Shown here: positions 1 to 8,791 of the stretch, piece after piece
Position numbering within the stretch: the first letter of the stretch is position 1
How the letters are laid out: each line of letters begins with the position of its first letter
Assembly: GCA_016713175.1 (NCBI GenBank)
Contig: JADJPQ010000001.1
Coordinates: 1,173,638-1,237,637 of the forward strand
Reading direction: 5' to 3'
Source: Planctomycetota bacterium
GTDB taxonomy: Bacteria; Planctomycetota; UBA1135; UBA2386
DNA length: 64,000 bases
Position numbers and translations under genes: made by a program
Notes under the pieces: generated by a model
What the model saw: the letters and a program-made list of their open reading frames with translations, nothing else
Database searches by the model: none
What the model was told of the DNA's origin: nothing

Positions 1-360
1 CGTCGGCCAGGCCAGCGCGCCCCAACCCAGAAGGAACGCGACTCCACCGAATGGGGTCACCGCCCCGAGCCAACGTTGGCCGGTGGCCACCAGCAAGTAC
101 AGAGAGCCGCTGAACAAGGCGATTCCGGTGAGGAACGACCAAGCGGCGAAGCGGATGTTGGCAACGGCGTGGCCGGCGTGGCCAAGTGCGCCACAGGCCA
201 AGAGCCCCAGCGCGTGGTACATCTGGTAACGGGCCGCCTTCTCCCAGATGTCCAGGTCGGCTGCCGGCAGGTGCTTCATCGCGTGGGCGCCGAACGCTCC
301 GGCGGCGACGGCAAGGCCGGCGAAGGCGGCGCCCAGGGCGATCATCCGGCGAGGCGTCAT
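1..360 (-). CDS. DUF423 (YgdD-type) small membrane protein, C-terminus cut by window edge
   Basis: About 120 residues are visible and the reading frame is still open at the window edge, so the C-terminus is missing. Starting from the ATG at 360 the protein shows a hydrophobic first helix followed by GAFGAHAMK, then RYQMYHALGLL, LFSGSLYLL and LGAVTPFGGVAFLLGW. These blocks are in the order found in the DUF423/YgdD family, a small inner-membrane protein of unknown biochemical role with about four transmembrane helices. Family members are normally about 120-130 residues, so only a few residues should be lost. The family assignment rests on the conserved motifs; no function is claimed. Confidence 0.85.
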   Translation of the reverse strand, partial: MTPRRMIALGAAFAGLAVAAGAFGAHAMKHLPAADLDIWEKAARYQMYHALGLLACGALGHAGHAVANIRFAAWSFLTGIALFSGSLYLLVATGQRWLGAVTPFGGVAFLLGWGALAWPT

Positions 361-403
361 CGCCGCAGCGTAGCGGCGGTGGACCCGGCATGGCAGCGGC
401 TGG

Positions 404-538
404 TCAGCGGCAGATGCGGATCGGCCGGTGGTAATGGCCGCCGCCGCAATGGTCGTGGAAGTGGCAGGCGGCAAGGGTCGCCGCGGCCAGGGCCAGCAGC
501 AGCAGACGACAGAACGAACGCAAGGAACGGTGCGGCAT
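404..538 (-). CDS. Tiny His/Cys-rich predicted lipoprotein (44 aa)
   Basis: The ATG at 538 opens a 44-residue protein. It has a basic start (MPHRSLRSFCR), a hydrophobic stretch of leucine and alanine, and a lipobox TLAAC at residues 21-25. The mature part is only about 20 residues and very rich in metal ligands: CHFHDHCGGGHYH, then RPIRICR. It should therefore be exported and lipid-anchored, if it is expressed. It lies between the DUF423 gene and the divergent hydrolase gene. A longer frame of the same phase extends upstream to 961 but runs antisense through the hydrolase and is discarded. No homologue is recognised. A short open frame by chance is possible, although the complete signal sequence argues against it. 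Confidence 0.5.
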   Translation of the reverse strand: MPHRSLRSFCRLLLLALAAATLAACHFHDHCGGGHYHRPIRICR

Positions 539-668
539 CGGTACGGTCTCCGGTGAGAAGCGCCACCAAGCGCCGAGTGCGATCCGGTGTTGTGCAAACC
601 CACAGGCGCGGCTCGCCCCGCACCGTCCCCGCGGCCGATCACAGACCAAAGACATGTTCGAGGACGCC

Positions 669-2609
669 ATGCGTGATCTGAGCCTGCTGTTCCTGGTCTC
701 CGGTTGGTTCGTGGGTGCCGTTGCGCAGGAGCCGCAGGCATCGGTGGCCGAACCGCCGCGGCAGCGAGAACTCGCCGAGGCCACCGACCGGGTCGTTGCC
801 GAGCTGAAGCTCGACGGTGCGGCACTTTCGGTGCTGGATGGCGGCAAGCTGGTGCACCGCGGCGTGCATGGGCAGATGACCAGCGAATTCGTGCTGCCGA
901 TCGCGTCGGCGAGCAAGTGGCTCGCGGTGGCGACCGTGTTGAGCCTGGTCGACGAGGGCAAACTCGACCTCGACCTGCCGGTGACCCGCTATCTGCCGGA
1001 ATTCGACCACGGCGACCTTGCCGTGATCACGTTGCGGCAGTGTCTGGCATGCACCGCCGGTTTCGCCGCCGAACGAGGAATGCTGCTCTTGCCGCGGATC
1101 AAGACCATGACGGCGATGGCGGCGGAACTGGCCGAGCAATCGCTGCACGCGCGGCCGGGCGATGCGTTCCGCTACTCGGGCCTCGGCTTCCAGGTGGCTG
1201 CCTGCGCGGCCGAACGCGTCACCGGCCAGACCTGGCACGAACTGTTCGCGACGCGGATCGCCGCGCCACTCGGCATGACCGCGACGAAGTTCGGTCGGCT
1301 GTTGCCGATCGCCGGCGATGCCGGCACGACACCGGTGCCGTGGGTGGCTGGCGGCGCCGAATCGACGCTCTGCGACTACGAGCGGTTCGTCGCGATGCTG
1401 CTGCTTGGTGGCGAACTCGACGGCAAGCGCGTGCTGACAGCAGCCAGTGTTCGCGCGATGCTGCAGGTGCAGAGTGGCGACGCGGAAGTGCAGCTGCCCG
1501 GCGTGTTCGAGGGCAACGACATCCACTACGGGCTCGGCACCTGGATCACCAGCGAGGCCAATGGCGTGCAGCGCTGCTCCGACCCCGGTGCGTTCGGGTT
1601 CACTCCGTGGCTCGATCTAGACCTCGGCATCGGCGGCGTGTTCCTGGTGCGCGATCGGGTGGCGCGGGTGTTGCCGCGCGTTCGCCCGTTGCAGGACCTG
1701 GCGCGCAAGGTTGCCCGCAGCGAGGCGGTGGCCGGTCGCGTCGAGACCATCGAACTTTCGTTCGGCGGGCGGCAGCGGCGCTACCGTCTGCACGTGCCGG
1801 CCGTGCCGCAGGATGCGCGCGGGTTGCCCGTGGTGATGCTGCTGCACGGCGGCGGTGGCAACGGCGAACAGGTTGCCGAGGCGACCGGCATGGCGCAGCT
1901 GGCGGCGCGCGAGGGCTTCGTGCTGGTCTGTCCGGATGGCACCGGCGCGCTGCGCAACCGGCTGTTGACCTGGAACTCGGGTGGGATCGACGTGTATGCG
2001 GCGACCAGGCAGGTCGATGACGTCGGCTTCCTGCGCGCGGTGGTCGCCGATGTCGCGCGCCGCGTCGCGATCGATCCCGTGCGGATCCACGCGGTCGGGC
2101 ACAGCAACGGCGCGATGATGTGTCATCGGTTGGCACGCGAGGCGGCGGACGTGTTCGCCTCGGTCGCCTGCGTCGCCGGTGCGATGAACAGCACGGACGT
2201 CGATCCGGGGTCGCCGATCCACGTGCTGATCGTGCACGGCACCGCCGACGAGCACGTGCTCTACGACGGCGGGCGGCCCAAGCAAGCGGTCGGTCGTGCC
2301 GGCAACCGGGTCGATGCCTCGGTGGCCGCGGCCGTGCAGTACTACCGGGCGCGCAACGGTCTGGCCGGCGAGCCGAAGGTCCAGGCCGACGGCAAGGTGC
2401 GCATCGAGTCGTGGGAACGCGCGGTTCCCGGCACCCAGGAGATCGTGCGCCTGCAGGTGGTCACGCTGCAGGGTGGCGGCCATTCCTGGCCCGGTGGCAC
2501 GCGCCGCGCGCTGGCCGATGCGCCGTTCCCCTTCGCGGCATCGCGGGCGATCTGGGAGTTCTGCCAGCAGGCTCGGCGACTGCCGGTGCCGGCGGCGGCG
2601 CCGCGTTAG
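669..2609 (+). CDS. Secreted fusion of beta-lactamase-family serine hydrolase and PHB-depolymerase-type esterase
   Basis: This 646-residue protein has two catalytic domains. After a signal peptide (cleavage expected near AVAQ, residue 20), the first domain (about 30-340) is a beta-lactamase/class C-like serine hydrolase. It shows the SxxK motif SASK at residues 80-83, and YSG as the likely Tyr motif. The second domain (about 360-640) is an alpha/beta hydrolase of the polyhydroxybutyrate depolymerase/LpqC esterase family. It has LLHGGGG for the oxyanion region, GHSNG with Ser at about 479, an HGTADE acid loop and GGGHSWPGG with the final His. The ATG at 669 is preferred to the upstream ATG at 654 because GAGGA lies at 660-664 and the signal peptide starts cleanly there. 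The true substrate is unknown; a secreted ester- or peptide-cleaving role is inferred. Confidence 0.85.
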   Translation: MRDLSLLFLVSGWFVGAVAQEPQASVAEPPRQRELAEATDRVVAELKLDGAALSVLDGGKLVHRGVHGQMTSEFVLPIASASKWLAVATVLSLVDEGKLDLDLPVTRYLPEFDHGDLAVITLRQCLACTAGFAAERGMLLLPRIKTMTAMAAELAEQSLHARPGDAFRYSGLGFQVAACAAERVTGQTWHELFATRIAAPLGMTATKFGRLLPIAGDAGTTPVPWVAGGAESTLCDYERFVAMLLLGGELDGKRVLTAASVRAMLQVQSGDAEVQLPGVFEGNDIHYGLGTWITSEANGVQRCSDPGAFGFTPWLDLDLGIGGVFLVRDRVARVLPRVRPLQDLARKVARSEAVAGRVETIELSFGGRQRRYRLHVPAVPQDARGLPVVMLLHGGGGNGEQVAEATGMAQLAAREGFVLVCPDGTGALRNRLLTWNSGGIDVYAATRQVDDVGFLRAVVADVARRVAIDPVRIHAVGHSNGAMMCHRLAREAADVFASVACVAGAMNSTDVDPGSPIHVLIVHGTADEHVLYDGGRPKQAVGRAGNRVDASVAAAVQYYRARNGLAGEPKVQADGKVRIESWERAVPGTQEIVRLQVVTLQGGGHSWPGGTRRALADAPFPFAASRAIWEFCQQARRLPVPAAAPR

Positions 2610-2616
2610 CTCGCGG

Positions 2617-4234
2617 TCACCACAGCAGCCGGAAGCGCCACGTCGTGCCGTCGTGGCCGGTCAGTGTGCGAACCCGATCGAGATGGTGTTCGCGCAGCGC
2701 CGCGGTGATCCGTGCCAGCTCCTCGTCATCGCGCAACTTGGACATCGCGTCGATCGGGAACGGCAGCATCTCCTCGGCCATGTCGCCGAACACCGACAGC
2801 ATCTTCAGTGCCAACGGCACATCGGCGAGCGCGGCACCGTTGCCTCCGGCCGGCGCGTAGCGGGCCAGATCGGGCCACGGCAGGGTGGGAGCGCTCGCCG
2901 GGGCGCCTGCTTTCGCACCGGCGGCATCCAGCCGGGCGTGGATCGCCGCTTCGGCGCCGTCGCCGTGACCGCACAGCAACATGCCGTTGCCGACCGCGAT
3001 CAGCAGATCACCGGTGAACATGCCGCCGTACCGCCAGATCTCGATGCCGGCATGCGTGGTCGTCGCCTCGCGTTGCAGGAACGGCTTCGACCTGTCCAGC
3101 AGCGTCGTGAAGCCGGTCCTGAACTTCGCGTCGTCGCGCAGCCGCATCGCGAACAGTAACGTCGGCCGCACCACCGTCCAGCAATCGGTCGAAGGCGCCG
3201 GTCAGCAGGTAGTCGGTCGCCGCGAACGCCAGGATGTCGTCGATCGGGTCGATGCCCAGTTCGTCGACCGACTTCTTGCGAACCGCCTCGGGGGGTTCGT
3301 CCGAGAACGCCGCGACCAGCTTCTCGCCGGCGAGCCACAGTGCGACGAGGTCGACGTGTCCGGCCTTCCACGACGCTTCGGTCGGCATCGGAATCAGGAA
3401 CGTCGACGGTGCCTTGGCGGCCGGGAACAGCGCGCCGAGCAGGCCGCGATCGCCATCGCCGAACACGAGCCTCGGCTCCAGGACGATGTGTGGGCCGGCC
3501 GCGCCGCAGTGCAGTTCGATGGTGCGCAGCGCGTTGGCACCCAGGGCGGCGAGTTCTTTCGCGTTGTTGCCTGCGTTCGTCGCGGCGAGGATCGCCGGCA
3601 TGTCGAAACGGAGCGACATCGCCAGCGCGTCCGGCCGCAGGGCCGATGGCGCCGGCATGGCCAGCACTTCGGCGCGCGCGGCGGCGAGGTCGGCTGCGGG
3701 TGTCATCGCCATCAGGATGCGGCCGTCGTGCAGCCACGGCGCCAGCAGGGTCTCCTGATCGCGAGTGATGCTCTGCACTTCGACGTCGCCGACCGTGATC
3801 GTCTGCCACGGTTGCTCCGCGAGTCCGGCCAGCAGCGAACGCAGATCCGCCGTCAGTGCGGCCATGTCGGTGCGGCCGTCGGGGCCGAACGCGATGGCAG
3901 CGGTCATCGGCTGGTGCCGTCGATCGCCGACGAGGCGCAGGGCAACGTGCACCGTGCCGCCGTAGTCGAGCAGCCGCTGTCGTGCGGCCGCGAAGGCCGC
4001 GCCCTCGACGCCCAGCAGGTGGCGCCAGATGCCCTCGAGCTGCTCGGCGCCGTCGCTCCACAAAGCGCGACCGGCAGCGGAGGCGAGCAGGCTGCCGAGA
4101 TTGGTTGGACCCAGCCGCTGGCGCCAACCGGCGGGGCCGACGGTCGTGAGTTCGCAAGCTGGGGGACTGACGACGGCCGTCTGCGCCGCGATCGGCAGCG
4201 CGCAGCACAACCACGCGAGGGCGGTTCTGGTCAT
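2617..4234 (-). pseudogene. Secreted protein of unknown function, interrupted by an apparent frameshift near 3165-3180
   Basis: The N-terminal part starts at the ATG at 4234 with a signal peptide (MTRTALAWLCCALPIAAQTA) and reads well to about FDRLLDGG. After that its frame becomes arginine-rich and meaningless until 3008. The continuing C-terminal part is open in another frame from 3174 to the stop at 2617, beginning RPTLLFAMRLRDDAKF and ending TWRFRLLW. Joined, the two parts would give a protein of about 539 residues with compositionally normal sequence throughout. The break is therefore a single-base-type shift around 3165-3180, not two genes. It may be a real mutation or an assembly error. 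I recognise no domain. The sequence is rich in alanine and leucine, with several short aspartate-containing loops, and is predicted to be exported. Confidence 0.7.
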
Positions 4235-4288
4235 GGAGCCTCGTGGCCGGTCGTAGCGCCGGCACCGTTGGTGTTGTGCAGCGACCAG

Positions 4289-4735
4289 TCAGATCCGCTG
4301 TTCGTACGTCTGGCCGTTCGGGCAGGTGTACTGCTCGACGCGGACCCACCGGGCCACGCCGTTCTGCACCACGTACTCGTAGCGGACCGACGTCAGCGTG
4401 CAGCCCTCGAGCAGGCGTTCGTCATCCGTGCCACCGCCACCGCCACCGCCGGTTCCGATCGGCGGGATGCGACCGCCTGAGATCGGCGATGGTGCTGCCG
4501 CCATGCGGGCTGCCGGAGTCGAACTCGGGCGTTCACCGCAGCGCCGCAGCTCCTTGGTGATCCGGGCGAGCAGTTCCTCGATCATTGGCGGCGTCGGGCT
4601 GGCCGCCGCGAGGTTGCGCAGATCGATGCTGACCAGCGATTGGTGCAGCTGTGGGGCGGGCCGGGGGTTCGGCTTGCCGCCGCCCTTGTCGGGTTTGCCG
4701 TGTTTCTTCGAACGCGAGGATTCGGCTTCGGTCAT
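4289..4735 (-). CDS. Hypothetical 148-aa protein with Pro/Gly-rich linker
   Basis: From the ATG at 4735 the protein begins with a charged, lysine-rich stretch. A helical segment follows (about 50-70, PPMIEELLARITKELRRC), then a proline/alanine region, a run of eight glycines at about 96-103, and a C-terminal part with two cysteines and aromatic residues (RYEYVVQNGVARWVRVEQY). There is no signal peptide. It sits 35 bases downstream of the kinase gene on the same strand and could be cotranscribed with it and with the ECF sigma factor. The C-terminal 50 residues look like a small folded unit; the rest is probably disordered. No family is recognised. Confidence 0.6.
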   Translation of the reverse strand: MTEAESSRSKKHGKPDKGGGKPNPRPAPQLHQSLVSIDLRNLAAASPTPPMIEELLARITKELRRCGERPSSTPAARMAAAPSPISGGRIPPIGTGGGGGGGTDDERLLEGCTLTSVRYEYVVQNGVARWVRVEQYTCPNGQTYEQRI

Positions 4736-4770
4736 GGCTTGCTCCGGAACAGGAGGGCGGCAGTATCGCT

Positions 4771-7119
4771 TCAGCGGCCACTACGGGCACACCGGAACCC
4801 GACATTCGAGGCAAAGGCCTCCGGGAAGTACGGATGTTCGACGAGGCAGGTGAAGTCGTCGATGCTGTCGCGGTGGCTGTTGCCGCGGACCACGCGTTCG
4901 CCGTGGGGCAATGGCTGGCCGGGCAGTGGCGTCCGGTTGCGGAGCGAGAACAGGTCGCTGGTCCACTCGCGGACATTGCCGGCCAGGTGCACGACCCCCT
5001 GCTCGGTCTCGTCGTCGCCGGCCTGGGCTGCCGATCGCTGTGGCACTTCGGCCTGATCGAGCCGCGCCGTCGTCCGCGGCGGTGCCAGCGCGGCATCGAT
5101 GTCGGTCCGATCGCCGCCCCACGGGAACCGCTGACCACTGCTGCCGCGAACGGCGATCTCGTACTCGAGGCTGGTCGGCAGCCGCTTGCCCGCCCAGGCG
5201 GCATAGGCCGTTGCGTCGAACCAGCTGACGTGCGTGACCGGCACGTCGAGCAGGGCGGCGGGCGGCGTCGCGCCCTGCCAATGCGGCGGCGGCACGTGCG
5301 ACGTCGCCGCGCAGAACCTCGCATACTCGCCGTTGGTGACCTCGTGCCGATCGAGCCAGAACGCGGGTGCCGTCAGCGTCTGCGCTGGCAATGACGGGAG
5401 GTTGGCGACCTCGCCTTGGCCGACCTGGGCCTGGTCGACCGGGATCTTCACCATGTCGGCCAGAGCCTCGAGATCCGCGACCAACTTCACGTCGACCACG
5501 ACCGGGTCCTCGGCACCGAGGATCACGAACGGCTCGGCCAGACCGATCGGACCAGCATCGACGAACAGTCGATAGTCGCCGGGCGGCAAGTCGAACGTCG
5601 GGTCGGCGCTGCTGGCGACGAACTCGTGCAGTTGCTCCTCGGTCTCGCCTGGGCGCCCACCCATCCTGGTAGCCCGGATCCGCGTACCGGCCGGCACGCC
5701 GCGCAGTTGCACTTCCCGTTCGCCTTGCAGATGGCGGATGCGGCGCTCGATCCGCGGCTCGGGCCGCAGGCCGTTGGCAAACTCCAGGTTGCGGATCGCC
5801 AGGTTCTTCTGACCATTGGCTGCCGCTTCGTCGGCGGCGATCAACAGGCGCTCGCGCTCGCGTTCGCGTTCGGCAGCGGCGACCGTGAAGCCGGTCAGGG
5901 CCGTGATCGCGATGGCGCTGGCGACGACCAGCGACTTCCGGTGACGGACCAGCCAATGGCCGACGCGCTTCAGCGGTCCGGGCGTGCGGGCGTGCACGCG
6001 TTCGAAGCTCAAGAACCGACGCAGATCGGCGGCCATCTCGCCGGCGGTTGCATACCGTTGCTCGGGGCGCTTGCTCAGCGCCCGCAGCACGATGCCCTGC
6101 AGTTCCTCCGGGATGTCCGGATTGCGCCGCCGCGGCCACGGGGTCGGATCGCGTTCGATGCTGCGGATCACCGCTGGCGACGATGGCCCCGAGAACGGCA
6201 GGCTCAGGGTCAGCAGTTCGTACAGCGTCACGCCGAGCGAGTAGATGTCGGTGCGCCAGTCGACGCGCGTGGCGCCGGCCCGGACCATCTCCGGGCTCAT
6301 GTAGTGCAGCGTGCCGATCTGGTCGCCGGACCGCGACAGCGATGGGTCCTGCTTGCCGACCGCCAGTCCGAAGTCGAGCAGCCGCGGCTGCAGATCGCCG
6401 TCGATCAGCACGTTCTGCGGCTTGACGTCGCGGTGGACGATGTCATGGTCGTGGGCGTGCTGCAGCGCTTCGGCCAGGCTGGCGCAGAGGCGGGCGATGG
6501 CGCCGTAGTAGCCCAGCCGGCCGAGCGGTTCGTGACTGCGTGGCGACGACGTGCCGTCGTCGGGGCGGTCGTCGAGCAGCCGGCGCACATGCGCGCTGAG
6601 ATCGCAATCCTGCAGACTGCCGGGCGGCTCTTGGCGCAGATGGCTCAGCACCTGCCCGAGATCGACGCCGGCGACATAGTCCATGACCAGGCACGGCAGG
6701 CCGTTCCAGGAGCCGCGGGCGCGGACGGCGACGATTCCCGGATGCTGCAGCCGCCGACCCAGCAGCACTTCGCGCTCGAAGCGGGCCCGGCGCTCGGCAT
6801 CGTGCGCGAACGGCGCGGTCAGCACCTTGATGGCGACCCGGGTCCGGGTCTCCGGATCGACCGCCAGGTGTACTTCGCCCATGCCGCCGCGGCCGAGCAG
6901 TCGCTCGACCTCGTACTCGATACCGTCGGCGATGACGGTCCGTTCGACCGGCGCCGCGCCGTGCAACGCGTCGAGATCGGCCATCGTCGACAGCGTCTCG
7001 AGCAACTCGCCTTCGATGTCGGGATGGCGAGCCGCGAACGCCGCCGGATCCGGCGCCTGGCCGCTGGCGCGCAGGTCGAGCCATTCGGCCAGCGCGTCGT
7101 CGAGCCGTTCGTCGCTCAT
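4771..7119 (-). CDS. Membrane Ser/Thr protein kinase fused to a formylglycine-generating-enzyme-like (SUMF1) domain
   Basis: The 782-residue protein starts with the short helical N-terminus typical of planctomycete ECF-linked kinases. The kinase domain follows (about 68-370), with the glycine loop GRGGMGEV at 76-83, VAIK lysine at 98, HRDVKPQN from 229, DFG at 249-251 and an SPE motif. A single transmembrane helix lies at about 396-414. Next comes a region with PEGA-like beta character, then a SUMF1/FGE-sulfatase domain in the last 210 residues or so, marked by WLDRHEVTNGEYARFC, VSWFDATAYAAWAGKRLPT, NVREWTSD, VRGNS and VGFRC. The kinase should face the cytoplasm and the FGE-like domain the outside. 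The start lies 8 bases after the ECF sigma gene, so the two form an operon. Whether the FGE-like domain is an enzyme or a ligand-binding sensor cannot be seen; no Cys pair typical of active FGE is obvious. Confidence 0.92.
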   Translation of the reverse strand: MSDERLDDALAEWLDLRASGQAPDPAAFAARHPDIEGELLETLSTMADLDALHGAAPVERTVIADGIEYEVERLLGRGGMGEVHLAVDPETRTRVAIKVLTAPFAHDAERRARFEREVLLGRRLQHPGIVAVRARGSWNGLPCLVMDYVAGVDLGQVLSHLRQEPPGSLQDCDLSAHVRRLLDDRPDDGTSSPRSHEPLGRLGYYGAIARLCASLAEALQHAHDHDIVHRDVKPQNVLIDGDLQPRLLDFGLAVGKQDPSLSRSGDQIGTLHYMSPEMVRAGATRVDWRTDIYSLGVTLYELLTLSLPFSGPSSPAVIRSIERDPTPWPRRRNPDIPEELQGIVLRALSKRPEQRYATAGEMAADLRRFLSFERVHARTPGPLKRVGHWLVRHRKSLVVASAIAITALTGFTVAAAERERERERLLIAADEAAANGQKNLAIRNLEFANGLRPEPRIERRIRHLQGEREVQLRGVPAGTRIRATRMGGRPGETEEQLHEFVASSADPTFDLPPGDYRLFVDAGPIGLAEPFVILGAEDPVVVDVKLVADLEALADMVKIPVDQAQVGQGEVANLPSLPAQTLTAPAFWLDRHEVTNGEYARFCAATSHVPPPHWQGATPPAALLDVPVTHVSWFDATAYAAWAGKRLPTSLEYEIAVRGSSGQRFPWGGDRTDIDAALAPPRTTARLDQAEVPQRSAAQAGDDETEQGVVHLAGNVREWTSDLFSLRNRTPLPGQPLPHGERVVRGNSHRDSIDDFTCLVEHPYFPEAFASNVGFRCARSGR

Positions 7120-7127
7120 GGCGTGAC

Positions 7128-7757
7128 TCAGGCCGTTCCCGACTTGCCTTGCATCCCGTCGAGGATCTGCCGGCAGGCCTTGATGGCTCGTTCGAGTTCC
7201 TTGCGCACAGTGCTCGGCTTGCGCCCGGTGCGGACCGCGATGTCGGTCAGGCGCAGCCGTTCGAACTGCACCAACTGCAGGATCTCGCGGTGGTGCGGCT
7301 TCAATTGCGCGATCGCTCGATGCAATAGCGAGGCGTCCTCCTTGCGGCGGACGATCGACGACGGGCCGGGTTCGTCGTCCTTGACGCGATCGCGCAGCGA
7401 CGTGGTGATGCCGCTCTGGCTGGTGGCGGTGTTGGCTTCCAGCGACACCGCGGTGCCGCGCTTCCGCGTGCCCAGATGCCGCCGACGCAGGTCGATCACG
7501 ACATTGCGGACGATCGTCGTCAGCCAGCCGCGGAACGAACCCAGGGTGTCGAAGTCAGCATGCCCGATGCTGCGCACGACCCGCAGACGGGTCTCCTGCA
7601 GCACGTCCTCGGGTTCGAGCAGACTGCGCAGCGAGGAATCGAGCTGGCGTTGGACCTGGGCGGCCAGGAACTCCTGTTCGTGCAGCAACAGATGATCGAG
7701 CGCCGTGGCGTCGCCCTGGCGGGCTCTACGCAGCACGGGGTCGAGGTCTTGGGTCAT
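7128..7757 (-). CDS. ECF-family RNA polymerase sigma factor
   Basis: A 209-residue sigma-70 factor of the extracytoplasmic-function type. Region 2 is visible as LLEPEDVLQETRLRVVRSI followed by FRGWLTTIVRNVVIDLRRR. Region 4 ends with a helix-turn-helix (RLRLTDIAVRTGRKPSTVRK). A linker of about 45 residues rich in Ser/Thr separates them. The start is taken at the ATG at 7757; an in-frame ATG at 7772 would add five residues, and neither has a strong ribosome site. The gene is followed after 8 bases by the kinase-FGE gene. That arrangement is common in Planctomycetota, where phosphorylation by the partner kinase rather than an anti-sigma factor is thought to control the sigma factor; this is an inference here. 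A good AT-rich promoter lies about 90 bases upstream. Confidence 0.9.
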   Translation of the reverse strand: MTQDLDPVLRRARQGDATALDHLLLHEQEFLAAQVQRQLDSSLRSLLEPEDVLQETRLRVVRSIGHADFDTLGSFRGWLTTIVRNVVIDLRRRHLGTRKRGTAVSLEANTATSQSGITTSLRDRVKDDEPGPSSIVRRKEDASLLHRAIAQLKPHHREILQLVQFERLRLTDIAVRTGRKPSTVRKELERAIKACRQILDGMQGKSGTA

Positions 7758-7847
7758 GGCAGCAACGGGCATGCTAGGGAACAGAACGGGCGATTGCCGC
7801 CGCTGTGACCGCAGCGTGCCGTTGGTTGCTCCAGAATGCCACAAGTC

Positions 7848-7877
7848 ATTTTATGGAGGTATCTTGTGTCTATCCAA
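7848..7877 (-). promoter_or_regulatory. Sigma-70-like promoter for the ECF sigma-kinase operon
   Basis: On the minus strand TTGGAT (7877-7872) and TAAAAT (7853-7848) are separated by 18 bases, close to the consensus -35/-10 pair. This is one of the most AT-rich stretches of the window. The -35 box overlaps the stop codon of the aminotransferase gene at 7870-7872. The expected transcript would have a leader of about 80-85 bases before the start at 7757. Confidence 0.45.
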
Positions 7878-8781
7878 GCCACGACCATCGATCTGGCGTG
7901 GTGCCGTCGAACAGGCCGAAGAACGCATGTTGGACCGCCTTCGTGACTGGCCCGGCCTTGCCATTGCCGACCTGGATCCGATCGACCGAGCGGACCGGCG
8001 TCACCTCGGCCGCGGTGCCGGTCAGGAACACCTCATCGGCGGCATACAGCATCTCGCGCGGCAGCCGTGCTTCCCGGACGTCGTAGCCGAGGTACCGCGC
8101 CAGCGCGATCACCGAGTCGCGAGTGATGCCGAGCAGGATCGAACTGCTGTGGTCGGGGGTGTAGATGACGCCGTGCTTGATCAGGAACACGTTCTCGCCG
8201 GACGCTTCGCTGATGGTGCCGTCGGCGCACAGCGCGAGGCCTTCGGCATAACCGTTCCGTTTGGCCTCGAGGCGGATCAACTGCGAACTGAGGTAGTTGC
8301 CGGCGGCCTTGGCCATCGCCGGCAGGGTGTTGGGCGCGACGCGTTGCCAGCTCGACACGCAGACGTCGATGCCTTCGTCCGCGGCTTTGCCGGCGGTCAG
8401 GTACTTGCCCCAATCCCACGTGGCGATGATGGTCTCGACCGGACAGTTGGTGGGATCGAGGCCCATGGTGCCGTAGCCGCGATAGGTCAGCGGGCGGACG
8501 TAGGCCTGGGTCATCGCGTTCTTGCTGACCAGTTCGCGGCAGGCCTGTTCGAGCTGGGTCTGGGTCCAGCGCATCGGCATGCAGTACGCGCGCGCCGATT
8601 CGAGCAGGCGCTGGATGTGGGCGTCGAGGCGGAAGAAGCGCAGGCCGTGTGGGGTGGCGTAGGCGCGGATGCCCTCGAACACGGCTGAGCCGTAGTGCAG
8701 CGCGTGCGACATCACGTGGGTGGTCGCCGAGGCCCAGGGCACGTACTCGCCGTCTCGCCAGATCCATTCGGTCGGTTGCAT
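7870..8781 (-). CDS. ilvE: Branched-chain amino acid aminotransferase
   Basis: This is a 303-residue fold-type IV PLP enzyme that interconverts leucine, isoleucine and valine with their 2-oxo acids. The protein starts MQPTEWIWRDGEYVPW and shows HALHYGSAVFEGIRAY. The catalytic lysine lies in MAKAAGNYLSSQL, and the cofactor-phosphate and substrate loops are at SEASGENVFLI, LLGITRDSV and FLTGTAAEVTPV. The C-terminus (FFGLFDGTTPDRWSWL) matches the E. coli IlvE type, and the length is that of the family. The ATG at 8781 fits the normal N-terminus, and a TACGCT box ends 10 bases upstream, which suggests a leaderless or nearly leaderless message. The gene is monocistronic as far as the sequence shows. 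Confidence 0.95.
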   Translation of the reverse strand: MQPTEWIWRDGEYVPWASATTHVMSHALHYGSAVFEGIRAYATPHGLRFFRLDAHIQRLLESARAYCMPMRWTQTQLEQACRELVSKNAMTQAYVRPLTYRGYGTMGLDPTNCPVETIIATWDWGKYLTAGKAADEGIDVCVSSWQRVAPNTLPAMAKAAGNYLSSQLIRLEAKRNGYAEGLALCADGTISEASGENVFLIKHGVIYTPDHSSSILLGITRDSVIALARYLGYDVREARLPREMLYAADEVFLTGTAAEVTPVRSVDRIQVGNGKAGPVTKAVQHAFFGLFDGTTPDRWSWLG

Positions 8782-8791
8782 GGTTGTCGAC

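Noticed and set aside
4431..4452. Trinucleotide repeat (CCACCG type)
   Set aside because: It encodes the glycine run of the 148-residue protein on the minus strand, so it is a coding feature and not a separate repeat element.
5416..7695. Open frame of 759 codons on the plus strand
   Set aside because: Antisense to the kinase-FGE gene, which has strong domain motifs. The plus frame has none.
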